Below are positions 43,522-52,713 of a stretch of 64,000 nucleotides of DNA, in pieces. A model generated the notes under the pieces. That model had not been told where the DNA came from, did not search any database, and saw only the letters and a program-made list of their open reading frames with translations. Where the stretch lies: the NCBI GenBank assembly GCA_001870995.2, contig MLAV02000005.1, forward strand, positions 62,001 to 126,000, in the 5' to 3' direction. The stretch comes from Chitinophaga sp. CB10 (GTDB taxonomy: Bacteria; Bacteroidota; Bacteroidia; Chitinophagales; Chitinophagaceae). The stretch's first letter is position 1. Every line of letters starts with the position of its first letter. Position numbers and translations under genes: made by a program.

Positions 43522-44361
43522 ATGAAAAACATCCTCTCCTTTTGCCTTCTTTTAGGCCTGTTTACGCCGCATGCGGATGCGCAGTCGGTATTGTGGAAGA
43601 TCAGTGGGAACGGGCTGGACAAGCCTTCCTACCTGTTTGGAACGATTCACCTGATTTGCGCCGGCGATTTTGAAATTAAGCCGAAAGTAAAGGCGGCGCT
43701 GGAAAGCGCGGATAAATACGTGGTAGAAACGGACCTGTTCAGCCCGGAAGCGATGCAGGTATTGCAGGCATCCGCCATCAGTAAGGAGCCGCAGAGCAAA
43801 CGGCTGGACCCAGCTACCTATAGGGAACTGGACTCGATCCTGCGGAAATTTCTGAAAACGCCGCTGGAGAAATTCGATCATTTCACGCTGGCAACGATTA
43901 ATAGTATCATGGCCATCGCGACGTTCCCCTGCACGGACCTGAAGCAGTATGAAGCGGAACTGCTGAAGCTGGCCAATGCCCGGGGAATCAAGCTGGACAC
44001 GCTGGAATCAGTGGAAGCGCAGTTAATGTTTTTCAACAAAACTTTCACGGACGACTATACGATTTCGCAGATAAAAGACTTTGAAGAGAATGCCGGCATC
44101 ATGCGCAATATGATTGCGTATTACAAAGCGGAGGACCTGCAGCGGCTGTACCGGGAAATGACGGCGGACAAGTCCATGGATCAAAACGCCAAACACTGGC
44201 TGCTGCATGTAAGGAACGCCAACTGGGCAAAGAAAATGCCTGCAATGATGCAAAAAGGCAGTAACTTCTTCGCCGTTGGAACGGCTCACCTGGGTGGGGA
44301 AGATGGATTGATCCGGCTGTTGCAAAACCAGGGCTATACGGTAGAACCCATTCTGAACTAA
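43522..44361 (+). CDS. TraB/GumN-family secreted protein
   Basis: 279 residues with a signal peptide ending in PHADAQ. The TraB/GumN family signature is clear: KPSYLFGTIHLIC near residue 34 and FFAVGTAHLGGEDGLIRLL near 255, both with the conserved His in a GT(I/A)HL context, plus YVVETDLFSPEAMQ. The family is proposed to include metal-dependent proteases of the Tiki type; activity here is inferred only. It precedes the ECF sigma gene by 12 nt on the same strand, so it may share its transcript. Confidence 0.85.
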   Translation: MKNILSFCLLLGLFTPHADAQSVLWKISGNGLDKPSYLFGTIHLICAGDFEIKPKVKAALESADKYVVETDLFSPEAMQVLQASAISKEPQSKRLDPATYRELDSILRKFLKTPLEKFDHFTLATINSIMAIATFPCTDLKQYEAELLKLANARGIKLDTLESVEAQLMFFNKTFTDDYTISQIKDFEENAGIMRNMIAYYKAEDLQRLYREMTADKSMDQNAKHWLLHVRNANWAKKMPAMMQKGSNFFAVGTAHLGGEDGLIRLLQNQGYTVEPILN

Positions 44362-44373
44362 AGCATCATCCCT

Positions 44374-44871
44374 TTGAAAACTAAAGAACAAGCGTTTCTG
44401 GAATTGATGGAACAACACAAGGGCATCATTCACAAGATATCCAGGATGTATATGGATACGAAGGATGACCAGGACGACCTGGCACAGGAGATTATACTGC
44501 AGCTTTGGAAATCGTATGATAATTTCCGCCACCAGAGCAGCTTTTCGACCTGGATGTATCGCGTGGCGCTCAACACGGCCCTTGTGTTTTTCAGGAAGGA
44601 TCAGCAGCAGCCTGCCACCACTGACGCCGTCCCTGAAATCCCTGCCGATGAAACCAGCCATACCAAAGAGCTGCAGCTGGCGCATTTTTACCAGGCGGTA
44701 CAAAAGCTGGAACGGTTGGAAAAGGCTATTATCTTTTATCATCTCGAGAATTACTCCCACCGGGAAATAGCAGAAAACTTAGGTATTACAGAAGGTAACG
44801 CCCGTATTAAACTGAACAGGGCAAAAACAAAATTAAAAGCACTCATTCAACAACAAGGTTATGACTTTTGA
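44374..44871 (+). CDS. ECF-type RNA polymerase sigma factor
   Basis: 165 residues from a TTG start at 44374; the ATG at 44407 would delete part of region 2. Region 2 (about 8-75) has DDQDDLAQEIILQLWKSYDNF and SSFSTWMYRVALNTA; region 4 (about 108-160) has LEKAIIFYHLENYSHREIAENLGITEGNARIKLNRAK, given here in part, a sigma-70 region 4 helix-turn-helix. It is followed, with an 11-nt overlap, by a membrane protein gene in the usual anti-sigma position. Confidence 0.92.
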   Translation: MKTKEQAFLELMEQHKGIIHKISRMYMDTKDDQDDLAQEIILQLWKSYDNFRHQSSFSTWMYRVALNTALVFFRKDQQQPATTDAVPEIPADETSHTKELQLAHFYQAVQKLERLEKAIIFYHLENYSHREIAENLGITEGNARIKLNRAKTKLKALIQQQGYDF

Positions 44872-45490
44872 TAATAATTTACATGCTTTATGGAACAGCG
44901 ATAAATCCGGCGGCAACATTAACATTCCCCATGCGCTGGAAAAATTAAAATCCGCCAAAATGCCGGTAGACAAGGTTCGCAGGCACCTGCGGTACGAATT
45001 TTTTATGCAGCTGGCGGCGGTGATCATCATCGGGTTTGCGCCGGTTACACTGAAATTTAACCCGCTGTTGATTTTTCCTTTTTATTTACTGTATTTCATT
45101 TTCGTGCTGATATGCGGGTACTTTTTTACGAAGCTGTTCTTGTTTTATAAAAATATGAGCAATACGGCCCTGACCTCGAAGGACAACCTGTATGCCGTGT
45201 ATTATGATATTAAGCTGAGCATTGAGCTGTATAAGGCCTTTACTTATTGCCTGGTGCCTTTCCTGGTATTGTTTATAGGGATGATTATTGTCAATGAGGA
45301 AAAGATTCCGGTGGATGCGTTGTTTATGCAGGGGGCGGCCATATCGAAATCGCAGGCGGCTAGTGTATTGCTGGTATTGATAGGGGTTATCCTGGGGCTG
45401 GCCGTGGTGACGGAGCTTTATGTAAATACCAGGTATGGGAAGTATGCGAAGCAGGTGAAGCGGTTGCTGGATGAATTCAGGGAGGGCTGA
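44861..45490 (+). CDS. Membrane protein, putative partner of the sigma factor
   Basis: 209 residues. A soluble N-terminus of about 45 residues (LHALWNSDKSGG, LEKLKSAKMPVDKVRRHLRYEF) precedes hydrophobic segments around 49-62, 66-88, 124-142 and 163-182, and the C-terminus is basic. There is no recognisable zinc-binding anti-sigma motif. Position and the 11-nt overlap with the ECF gene suggest that the N-terminal tail holds the sigma factor at the membrane; this is inference. Confidence 0.7.
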   Translation: MTFDNNLHALWNSDKSGGNINIPHALEKLKSAKMPVDKVRRHLRYEFFMQLAAVIIIGFAPVTLKFNPLLIFPFYLLYFIFVLICGYFFTKLFLFYKNMSNTALTSKDNLYAVYYDIKLSIELYKAFTYCLVPFLVLFIGMIIVNEEKIPVDALFMQGAAISKSQAASVLLVLIGVILGLAVVTELYVNTRYGKYAKQVKRLLDEFREG

Positions 45491-45630
45491 TCAGGCGTTT
45501 AACCAACTATGCTGCTGCGCTGTATTCATCAGTGAAAATACACATATTATTGAGGCCCAATATATTTCTTACAATCCGCTCCCAATATAGCTTTCAAAGT
45601 TTTTAAAATTCCTTCGCAGAATATTTTTTT

Positions 45631-45647
45631 AACTAAGAATTTTAGTT
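45631..45647. promoter_or_regulatory. Dyad upstream of the UmuD-like gene
   Basis: AACTAA-GAATT-TTAGTT forms a 6-bp dyad with a 5-nt centre, 40 nt before the start of the UmuD-like gene and next to TATTTTG, a near -7 box. It may be an operator for a damage-responsive repressor. Confidence 0.35.
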
Positions 45648-45686
45648 TTATTTTGCCAATAATATTAGCATTTTAAAAAACAGATT

Positions 45687-46070
45687 ATGGAAGCGATGAA
45701 GTTGAGTGGAGAAATTGTTACCCTACCCTTGCATAATGCCAACATGGAAGAAACGATAGACCTTTCGAGGGTAATTCACTCCCAGCCCCACAGTACTTTT
45801 ATCTTTCAGATCAAGGGGGATGCGATGGCCGGCGCCAACATGCCGGATGGCGCGATGGCGGTGATTGACAGGTCGTTACGCCCCGGTACCGGCGATATTA
45901 TCCTGGCGATGGTAAACGGGGAATACACGATCAAACGCCTGGTGAAAGCCGGCCGCAACTGGGTGCTCCATGCTGAAAATGCTTTTTACAAACCGGTACT
46001 TATCACAGAAGATACTGATTTCCAGGTATGGGGAGTGGTAACGGCGGTGATTGTGGACATGCGTAAATAG
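45687..46070 (+). CDS. UmuD-like S24-fold protein lacking the catalytic serine
   Basis: 127 residues that align along their length with the UmuD C-terminal domain: FQIKGDAMAGANMPDGAMAVIDRS, shortened, then GDIILAMVNGEYTIKRL and DFQVWGVVTAVI. The family Ser of GDSM is Ala46 (codon GCG), while the general base Lys83 in YTIKRL is kept. The N-terminal self-cleavage arm of UmuD is also missing, so the product resembles a permanent UmuD' form without protease activity. No umuC or dinB lies nearby; a SRAP gene follows two genes on. Confidence 0.82.
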   Translation: MEAMKLSGEIVTLPLHNANMEETIDLSRVIHSQPHSTFIFQIKGDAMAGANMPDGAMAVIDRSLRPGTGDIILAMVNGEYTIKRLVKAGRNWVLHAENAFYKPVLITEDTDFQVWGVVTAVIVDMRK

Positions 46071-46077
46071 TAGAGTC

Positions 46078-46566
46078 ATGTTTAATCCGCTAGCATTGTT
46101 TACGCCGCCGGTACTAACGGCCTTCCTGGGCCAAGGCTATACTTTATTTGTAAGGCAGAGTTATTTGCCCGGCATTGAGCCCGGAGATAAGGAAACGAAA
46201 GAGGCGTTTTTGATAACGCCCTATAAAGATATCGGGGAGGCGAACCAGCACTTTCAGCACATCCGGTTCGACAAACGAAAATATATATACCAGGCGCATC
46301 GCCCTGAAGAGATGGACAAATTATTTATTGCTGCAGGCCAGCCCCCAGGCTACAAGGTATTTACCGCGATGCTGAAAGGTAAAACCTGGGAGCCAGGTGG
46401 CGAGGTCGCAGAAAAGCTGAAACGATATATGCAGATCCATACCAACTGGCGGCCGAGCAGTACCGTTGAGGCGGAGCTGTTTACACACTTCGGGGAACTA
46501 ATTATTGCGCTCCGGTACGGGCAAGAGGAAATACAAGTACCTTTATACCAACTAATCACCGGATAG
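46078..46566 (+). CDS. Hypothetical protein between UmuD-like and SRAP genes
   Basis: 162 residues from the ATG at 46078, 7 nt after the UmuD-like stop. I do not recognise a family. The protein is soluble, mixed alpha/beta, with a basic middle section (IRFDKRKYIYQAHRPEEMDK) and a Trp-rich turn (TWEPGGEVAEKLKRYMQIHT). It lies 3 nt upstream of the SRAP gene, so the three genes form one operon and a role in DNA-damage handling is a reasonable guess. Confidence 0.75.
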   Translation: MFNPLALFTPPVLTAFLGQGYTLFVRQSYLPGIEPGDKETKEAFLITPYKDIGEANQHFQHIRFDKRKYIYQAHRPEEMDKLFIAAGQPPGYKVFTAMLKGKTWEPGGEVAEKLKRYMQIHTNWRPSSTVEAELFTHFGELIIALRYGQEEIQVPLYQLITG

Positions 46567-46569
46567 CAT

Positions 46570-47322
46570 ATGTGTTACGATATCGCCTTTACTACCAGGA
46601 TTGAAAGCATTTTTAAGATTATGCCCCTGCTGCAGACGGCGCCCGGCGCTAATTTGCAGTTTGAGCCTACGTATCATAAAATCGGGATGTCGTACCCGCA
46701 GTGGCCGGTGGTGGTCAACCACGAAGTGCCGCAGCTGGCATTGTTTAACTGGGGCCCGATCCCGAAGATGTTGAATACGCCGGAGAAGGTGAAGCGGCAG
46801 CGGCAGATGTTCCTCAACGCCCGCAGCGAGAAGGTACTGGAACCTAAGACGCTGTGGAACGCGATCCGTAATCAGCGTTGCCTCATCCCCGTTACCGGCT
46901 TTTTTGAATACCGGGAAGTGCCGGGATTGAAAAATAAAGTGCCGTATTATATTAAGTCGCAGGAGCAGGAAGTGTTTTTCATTGCCGGGCTCTGGGCGTT
47001 GTCCAACTCCTGGGATGTGGATAAACCCGAGCGCATCCCCACGTTTTCCCTGCTGACCCGCAGCGCCAACAACGTCATGCGGCAAATCCACAATGGCGGG
47101 GACAATGCGGGCCGTATGCCCATGATGCTGACCAATGAACTGGCGGAGGAATGGATTAAGCCGGATCTAACGGACACGGATATACGCGATGTACTGCAGT
47201 ATGAACAGCCATCGGATGTGTTGCAGTACTGGACGGTGAATTCAGTGCGGAAGGCGAAGCCGGATGATGAAACGGTGATTGAGGAGGTGAGGTATGAAGG
47301 AGTGCCGCCGGTGGTGGTGTAG
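46570..47322 (+). CDS. SRAP-family protein (YedK/HMCES-like)
   Basis: 250 residues. The catalytic Cys2 follows the initiator Met, Asn83 lies in FLNARSEK and Glu113 in TGFFEYREV; His174 in RQIHN probably fills the role of the family active-site His before GRMPMML. SRAP proteins crosslink to abasic sites in single-stranded DNA through Cys2 and shield them. Context with a UmuD-like gene fits a DNA-damage operon. Confidence 0.92.
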   Translation: MCYDIAFTTRIESIFKIMPLLQTAPGANLQFEPTYHKIGMSYPQWPVVVNHEVPQLALFNWGPIPKMLNTPEKVKRQRQMFLNARSEKVLEPKTLWNAIRNQRCLIPVTGFFEYREVPGLKNKVPYYIKSQEQEVFFIAGLWALSNSWDVDKPERIPTFSLLTRSANNVMRQIHNGGDNAGRMPMMLTNELAEEWIKPDLTDTDIRDVLQYEQPSDVLQYWTVNSVRKAKPDDETVIEEVRYEGVPPVVV

Positions 47323-47357
47323 GTGGCGGCGATTGCAGGCCATCATGTAGAAGATTT

Positions 47358-49409
47358 TTACGGAAGTCCTAACTTGTCAAATAGCACCCGGTTCCTGCTT
47401 TTGGCATCCTTCAAAAGTTTTTGATAGGAGATTACTTCTACATAAGCATTGTATTTTTCATGAAAAGAGAAATACCCCAGGTTGTCCGGCGTTCTTTTAT
47501 AATCCCGGTCTTCCAGTACTTTGGTTAAGCGCTGATTAAAGTCACAAATGATATAGGCATAAAAAGGCGTCCGTTCCTTATCCACCTGTATAAGCTTACC
47601 TCTTCTGTCCGTCGCCCCATGCTCTCTTATGGTTCGTATATATGCAATAACCTGGTCAAGCGGATTCTTCTTCTCCTGTGCAGTCGAATAATCATCCCGT
47701 TCCGGTCTTTTGAATTCAACGATGACGATTGAATTATGAGGAGCTTCATCATTTACGAATGCAAAGCTGGAATTAAAGATCAACAGGTCTAACCGGTCTT
47801 TACTTTCAGCTCCGTTGAGGACCGGAATTTGATTTAATTGCTTATCGGAAGCCAGATAATAATGATAAGAAAGCCGCTCATCTATCAGCCATAAATTCTG
47901 TTGTTCATAACTGATTTCATCAGACTCCTTTCTGATGGGGAAAAAAATATTGTGAATAGTTTCCTCCATTTGAAACTCACCCTGGTCATCACTTCCCAAA
48001 AATTTATCCAACAGTGCGATAACAGCCTTCCGGTGAACAATATACCTGGCGAGATTAGACTTTCCGATATCATTAAACTTCTCTATATAATCTTCATATA
48101 GCTGCAGGTATTCGTTAGACGACCTGAAATCGGACGATGATTCAAGCACGCTGATACCTAATTCTTTCACTTCGATTTCCAGGTCATGCTGAATTTTGAA
48201 CAGTTCTATATCCAACTTGCCGCCTGAAAGGTTGGGCGGCATTTTCCTGATGCTGTCAGGCTTATATTTTAAGAGAGGCTTGAATTGAGGCGCGTGCGCT
48301 ATGATATGCTCCCGATATTGTAAGAATTTATTTTCTCTCAGGCTATACAAATAATCCTGTAAAATATTTTCAAGCGCATCAATAATAGCCAACCTGATCT
48401 GCGTCAGGGATAACTCTTCCTCACTATCTACTTCTTCAGCTTCCTCCGCATCTCCCAGCGGGAAACTAAATCCGGTTCTCTCACTGTTCACATTTGCATT
48501 TAAATAGTCCCCCGTAATATAGCACTGGTAAGTAAATTCTGATCCGTTTGCATCCCGGACGGATTTGCCGAGATCAGGCAAATACTTCAATAAACTTTCA
48601 TCCGAGACCTCTCTTTCATTGGCGCAGTAATGAAGTTTATGATTCCCTTTAGAATCAAACAACTTTATTAAATGCAGGTAAAACGTATGCTTTCCCAGCA
48701 CGATAGTGGTTTCCAGTAAGCTTTTCCTGATATTATCGCTGTACAGGTCCTGCAGTAACAATTCTTTTCCATTGCTATCTATCAACCGGATGTAGGGACA
48801 TCTTTCCAATACAAAATAAACGAGGAAATGCTCAATTATCTTTTCTCCGATTTCCTTTATTTCTTTAGGGATATACCGCTCAAATTCAGGATGTACATTA
48901 TTCAAAATAACCCTGGTACCTGTAGTCAAAGTATCGAAAGGCCCGAGCGCATACTCATAGAAGCCGGTGGGCTTAAGCGTAAAGTAACGCTTGCAGGGTA
49001 CCCCATCCTGATCAAAAAAGACGCTGTCGTAGGTCATCGAGCTGAATGCCTTCAGGCATACGAACCGCCCGATGCCCCTGGCGCCTTTTTCAATTTTGTA
49101 TTCGGAATCGGCCGTCAAAAAAGATTGGTAATTATCTTCGTTCAGACCAATGCCGTTATCTGCGATCTCAAAGGATGTGACGGGCGCCACCTCCACATTT
49201 TCCATCTCCTGCAGCGTGGCGGAATGACCTCTCCGCAGGATGCGGATAGTGATCTGGCCGGAGGCAATATTTCCTTTTTCCTCAATAGCATGGATGGAGT
49301 TACTGATAGCTTCATAGAGCGGCCATAAGGACTTACTCCGTGGTAGTTTCGTGTTTCTGACTTTACCGGCAGCATTGGTATGGAATTTAGGTAACGTGAT
49401 CTGCTCCAT
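47358..49409 (-). CDS. GHKL ATPase fused to a PD-(D/E)XK-like nuclease domain
   Basis: 683 residues, soluble. The N-terminus is a GHKL (Hsp90/MutL/MORC-like) ATPase: N-box LYEAISNSIHAIEEK (Glu33, Asn37), DNGIGL (84-89), GARGIGRF (109-116) and GTRVIL (164-169). A long middle part has acidic and helical stretches. The C-terminus shows a nuclease-like pattern: Asp541 in RLDLLIF, Glu565-Phe-Lys567 in VIVEFKRPE and Gln586 in DQVIAYI. MORC-like ATPases are known from bacterial restriction and conflict systems, so an antiviral role is plausible. The gene is visibly more A+T-rich than its neighbours and lies near a tRNA gene. Confidence 0.78.
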   Translation of the reverse strand: MEQITLPKFHTNAAGKVRNTKLPRSKSLWPLYEAISNSIHAIEEKGNIASGQITIRILRRGHSATLQEMENVEVAPVTSFEIADNGIGLNEDNYQSFLTADSEYKIEKGARGIGRFVCLKAFSSMTYDSVFFDQDGVPCKRYFTLKPTGFYEYALGPFDTLTTGTRVILNNVHPEFERYIPKEIKEIGEKIIEHFLVYFVLERCPYIRLIDSNGKELLLQDLYSDNIRKSLLETTIVLGKHTFYLHLIKLFDSKGNHKLHYCANEREVSDESLLKYLPDLGKSVRDANGSEFTYQCYITGDYLNANVNSERTGFSFPLGDAEEAEEVDSEEELSLTQIRLAIIDALENILQDYLYSLRENKFLQYREHIIAHAPQFKPLLKYKPDSIRKMPPNLSGGKLDIELFKIQHDLEIEVKELGISVLESSSDFRSSNEYLQLYEDYIEKFNDIGKSNLARYIVHRKAVIALLDKFLGSDDQGEFQMEETIHNIFFPIRKESDEISYEQQNLWLIDERLSYHYYLASDKQLNQIPVLNGAESKDRLDLLIFNSSFAFVNDEAPHNSIVIVEFKRPERDDYSTAQEKKNPLDQVIAYIRTIREHGATDRRGKLIQVDKERTPFYAYIICDFNQRLTKVLEDRDYKRTPDNLGYFSFHEKYNAYVEVISYQKLLKDAKSRNRVLFDKLGLP

Positions 49410-49568
49410 GAGAAAAAGTTATCCCACTAAAATACGGAATTTATTGCCTGAAAAAACCAATGAAATTGAATTTATATAATTGATAATCAGATTATTACAA
49501 AGATTCGACGAAACCGCAGACAAATGACAAAACTGCTCTTCCTGCAATGAAGATGAAAAAAAGGAAAT

Positions 49569-49610
49569 AAAAAAAGCCGCAAATCTTTCAGGAAGAAAAT
49601 TTGCGGCTTT
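49569..49610 (-). terminator. Terminator after tRNA-Gln(CTG)
   Basis: A perfect 12-bp stem (49573-49584 with 49599-49610) and a U run on the minus strand, 8 nt from the tRNA 3' end. Confidence 0.88.
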
Positions 49611-49617
49611 TAGCTTG

Positions 49618-49688
49618 TTGCCTGACCTGGATTCGAACCAAGACAAACAGAGTCAGAGTCTGTCGTACTACCGTTATACTATCAGGCA
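49618..49688 (-). tRNA. tRNA-Gln (anticodon CTG)
   Basis: A 71-nt cloverleaf on the minus strand. The acceptor stem TGCCTGA/TCAGGCA has discriminator A, the anticodon stem ACAGA/TCTGT holds loop CTCTGAC (anticodon CTG), and the T arm has GGTTCGAATCC. CCA is not encoded. Its 3' end faces the GHKL-nuclease gene. Confidence 0.95.
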
Positions 49689-49847
49689 TTATCGTTTCAG
49701 GACGGCAAAATTACGACATTCTTCATTTCCTCCAAATTTTTCAGGATATTTTTTCAGAAAAAAATTTCAAAACCCGCTCAGTATCAACCGTCGCGGCCTT
49801 TTTCCGGGAATTATCCCTAAATTAACGCCTGCTAAACCGTTCATTTT

Positions 49848-50702
49848 ATGCGCCAGATTGTGTTTGCTTCCCTCCTGCTGATCGCCGCCTCCCTGCAGGG
49901 CTTTGCCCAGACCGCTACCGTCACCCCCCGGCTGATGGGCTACATCAACGATAAAAAGCTCAAGGAAGCCTCCGGCATAGCCTCCTCCGTGCCGCTGAAA
50001 AACTGCTACTGGTCCCATAACGATAGCGGCAATAAACCGGACGTATTCCTGCTCAATAATAAAGCGGAAGTCATCAGTGTGCTTACCATCGAAAACGGGA
50101 CGAACAGAGACTGGGAAGACATCGCCGAAGGGGCCGGCCCCGTAAAAGGGAAATACTACGTATATGTGGCGGATATTGGGGATAACAGCGGCACCCGCGA
50201 CCATGTACGCATCTACCGGTTCCCGGAGCCTGCCTCTAAGCCCCAGTCAAAAGGGAGCATCTCCGCCGATGTGCTCAAACTCGAATACCCGGATCACCCG
50301 AAAGACGCGGAGTCCCTCATGATTGACCCCATCTCCCGGCAAATCTATATCATCAGCAAACGGCAAAAAGCCGTTCACCTTTATAAAACAAGCTTGGATT
50401 TCAAGGATGGCGACAAAACCACTCTCCAAAAGCTGATCACCCTGCCATTTACATGGGTAGTATCGGCGGACATCTCCAAGGACGGTCATCACATCATACT
50501 CAAAACCCTCACGACGGTGTATTACTGGCGCCGCAAGACCGGCGAAACCGTAGAACAAGCCATGGCCCGCCCCGGCAAACAGCTCCCCTACCAGCCGGAA
50601 GCACAGGGGGAAGCCATTACCATCACTACTGACAACAGCGGATATGTGACCATCAGCGAAGGCAAAGCGGCTCCGATGTTTTTCTATAAATGGAAGTTTT
50701 AG
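49848..50702 (+). CDS. Secreted beta-propeller-like protein of unknown function
   Basis: 284 residues with a signal peptide ending in LQGFAQ. The mature chain shows repeated strands of propeller type (SHNDSGNKPDVFLLN, DWEDIAEGAG, YVYVADIGDNSGTRDHVRIY, AESLMIDPISRQIYIISKR). The first resemble secreted SdiA-regulated or esterase-like propellers, but I cannot name the family with confidence. It stands alone between the tRNA and the FAD oxidoreductase gene. Confidence 0.7.
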   Translation: MRQIVFASLLLIAASLQGFAQTATVTPRLMGYINDKKLKEASGIASSVPLKNCYWSHNDSGNKPDVFLLNNKAEVISVLTIENGTNRDWEDIAEGAGPVKGKYYVYVADIGDNSGTRDHVRIYRFPEPASKPQSKGSISADVLKLEYPDHPKDAESLMIDPISRQIYIISKRQKAVHLYKTSLDFKDGDKTTLQKLITLPFTWVVSADISKDGHHIILKTLTTVYYWRRKTGETVEQAMARPGKQLPYQPEAQGEAITITTDNSGYVTISEGKAAPMFFYKWKF

Positions 50703-51077
50703 CCAGGTACTGCGGTTATTCATCAGCGTTGCCAACGTAATGCGGATATACTATTTCACCCGCGAAAGATTACCGCCGTTTCCGCTCCTAAAACCGGAAA
50801 TACTGCACATCTGCGTCACCGGCCCCCTGGCATACTGATCAGCGCTGGTAAGGCCATTCCGTTGTTTTGCAGCGCAGCAGCGCCAGACATCTCCCCCAAC
50901 CCACTAATTTTTTAAACGCTGATATACCATTTCAGTACGGACTGCTATACTTGTATATGCAGGCAGATCATTATTGCAGTAAATGACCGGCCCCACTGTT
51001 CTACCCTGAAGTCGACACCCTCAAAAACAGCTGCGCTCCCTTTACCCGGACTGGCTGTTTTATAAAACCATAATAGT
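50703..51077. other. Intergenic region before the FAD oxidoreductase gene
   Basis: No gene or RNA is supported. An 8-bp inverted repeat, AAAACAGC (51024-51031) and GCTGTTTT (51054-51061), ends 17 nt before the next start. AGACATCTCCCCCAA near 50886 echoes AGACATCTCTCCCAA near 43441. Confidence 0.5.
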
Positions 51078-52679
51078 ATGCCAGCAAAAAAAGCAATTAT
51101 CATCGGGGCAGGTCCCGCAGGTTTGACCGCCGCCTATGAACTACTTCAACGCACGAACATCATCCCGATAGTCCTGGAAAAAAGCACTGACATTGGTGGA
51201 ATATCAAAAACGGTGAACTATAAAGGTAACAGGATAGATATCGGTGGCCACCGCTTCTTCTCCAAATCCGACCGCGTGATGGAATGGTGGCTCCATATGA
51301 TGCCGCCCCAGGAAGAAGCCGCCGAAACATTCAGCATTACGTACCAACGCAAAACCAGAGATGTGAAAAAGCCGGCGAATACTGGCACAGACACGCTTGA
51401 AGCACGGAACCCCGACCTCGTTATGCTGGTCCGCCAACGCCTGTCACGCATCTACTTCCTGAAAAAATTCTTTAACTACCCCATCCAGCTTTCCCTGGAT
51501 ACCCTGAAAAAACTGGGACTCACCACGACTATCAGCATCATGTTCTCCTACATGTGGGCCCAGCTGTTTCCACGTAAACAGGAAAAATCCCTGGAAGATT
51601 TTATGGTGAACCGCTTCGGTAAAACGCTGTACCACCTGTTCTTTAAAGACTATACGGAAAAAGTATGGGGCATCGAATGCGCTAAGATATCCGCTGAATG
51701 GGGCGCCCAGCGCATCAAAGGCATCTCCATCGGCAAAGCCATCTCCCACGCCCTCAAAACCGCATGGGACGCCGGCAAACCCAAAGACATCAACCAGAAA
51801 AATGTTGAAACCAGTTTGATAGAACAATTCCTCTATCCGAAATTCGGCCCCGGCCAGCTTTGGGAAGAGGTAGCGCGACAGGTAACAGAACGCGGCGGTA
51901 CCATCCTCATGGAACACGATGTGAAAAAAATATTTACGAACGGCAACCAGGTCACCGCCATCGAAGCGCTGGATAAAACCACCGGAGAAGCGGTCATGCT
52001 CGAAGGCGATTACTTCTTCTCCACCATGCCGGTGCAGGAACTGATTGCGGATATACAGGGCAATGTGCCGGAAAACGTGCGTAATATTGCGGCAGGGCTC
52101 ATGTACCGCGACTTCATCACCATCGGTATCCTGCTCAAAAACCTCAGCTTCCAGGACGGCAAAACCGGCCAGTACAAACCTATTACCCTTAAAGACACCT
52201 GGATCTATATTCAGGAAAAAGATGTACGCGTAGGCCGCCTGCAACTCTTCAACAACTGGAGCCCCTTCATGGTAAAGGACCCCGGCACCACCTGGGTGGG
52301 CATGGAATACTTCTGTAACATGGGCGACGGCTTCTGGGAACTCCCCGACGAAGAGATCCGACAGATCGCCATCGACGAACTCTGTAAAATCGGACTCGCC
52401 CAAAAAGCAGATGTGCTGGACGCTACGGTACTCCGTATGGAAAAAACATACCCCGCCTACTTCGGCACCTACGACCGCTTCGATGAACTGAGAAACTACA
52501 TCGATTCCTTCGAAAATATTTTCCTCGTAGGCCGCAACGGCATGCATAAGTACAACAACTCCGACCACTCCATGCTAACGGCCATGGTAGCGGTGGATAA
52601 CATCTGCAACGGCATTGTTACAAAGGCAAACATCTGGAGTATCAACACCGAACAGGAATATCATGAAGAGAAAAAATAA
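51078..52679 (+). CDS. FAD-dependent amine-oxidase-like oxidoreductase
   Basis: 533 residues. The N-terminal dinucleotide-binding site IIIGAGPAGLTAAYELL and LEKSTDIGGISKTV, then DIGGHRFFSKSDRV, resemble protoporphyrinogen oxidase and UDP-galactopyranose mutase relatives. The C-terminal FAD segment is NIFLVGRNGMHKYNNSDHSM. Homologues in bacteria often sit with glycosyltransferases, and here a membrane glycosyltransferase gene follows by 34 nt, which points to glycan or lipid-linked sugar metabolism. The substrate is undetermined. Confidence 0.82.
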   Translation: MPAKKAIIIGAGPAGLTAAYELLQRTNIIPIVLEKSTDIGGISKTVNYKGNRIDIGGHRFFSKSDRVMEWWLHMMPPQEEAAETFSITYQRKTRDVKKPANTGTDTLEARNPDLVMLVRQRLSRIYFLKKFFNYPIQLSLDTLKKLGLTTTISIMFSYMWAQLFPRKQEKSLEDFMVNRFGKTLYHLFFKDYTEKVWGIECAKISAEWGAQRIKGISIGKAISHALKTAWDAGKPKDINQKNVETSLIEQFLYPKFGPGQLWEEVARQVTERGGTILMEHDVKKIFTNGNQVTAIEALDKTTGEAVMLEGDYFFSTMPVQELIADIQGNVPENVRNIAAGLMYRDFITIGILLKNLSFQDGKTGQYKPITLKDTWIYIQEKDVRVGRLQLFNNWSPFMVKDPGTTWVGMEYFCNMGDGFWELPDEEIRQIAIDELCKIGLAQKADVLDATVLRMEKTYPAYFGTYDRFDELRNYIDSFENIFLVGRNGMHKYNNSDHSMLTAMVAVDNICNGIVTKANIWSINTEQEYHEEKK

Positions 52680-52713
52680 ATAGTGAGCCATACCTGACTC
52701 AAAATAACCGCGA

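Noticed and set aside
47323..49618. Attachment-site duplication of the tRNA-Gln 3' end around the GHKL gene
   Set aside because: I looked for a copy of the tRNA 3' segment near 47330 and found none, and there is no integrase gene.
51444..52568. A 374-codon minus-strand frame
   Set aside because: Antisense to the FAD oxidoreductase, which carries clear dinucleotide-binding motifs.
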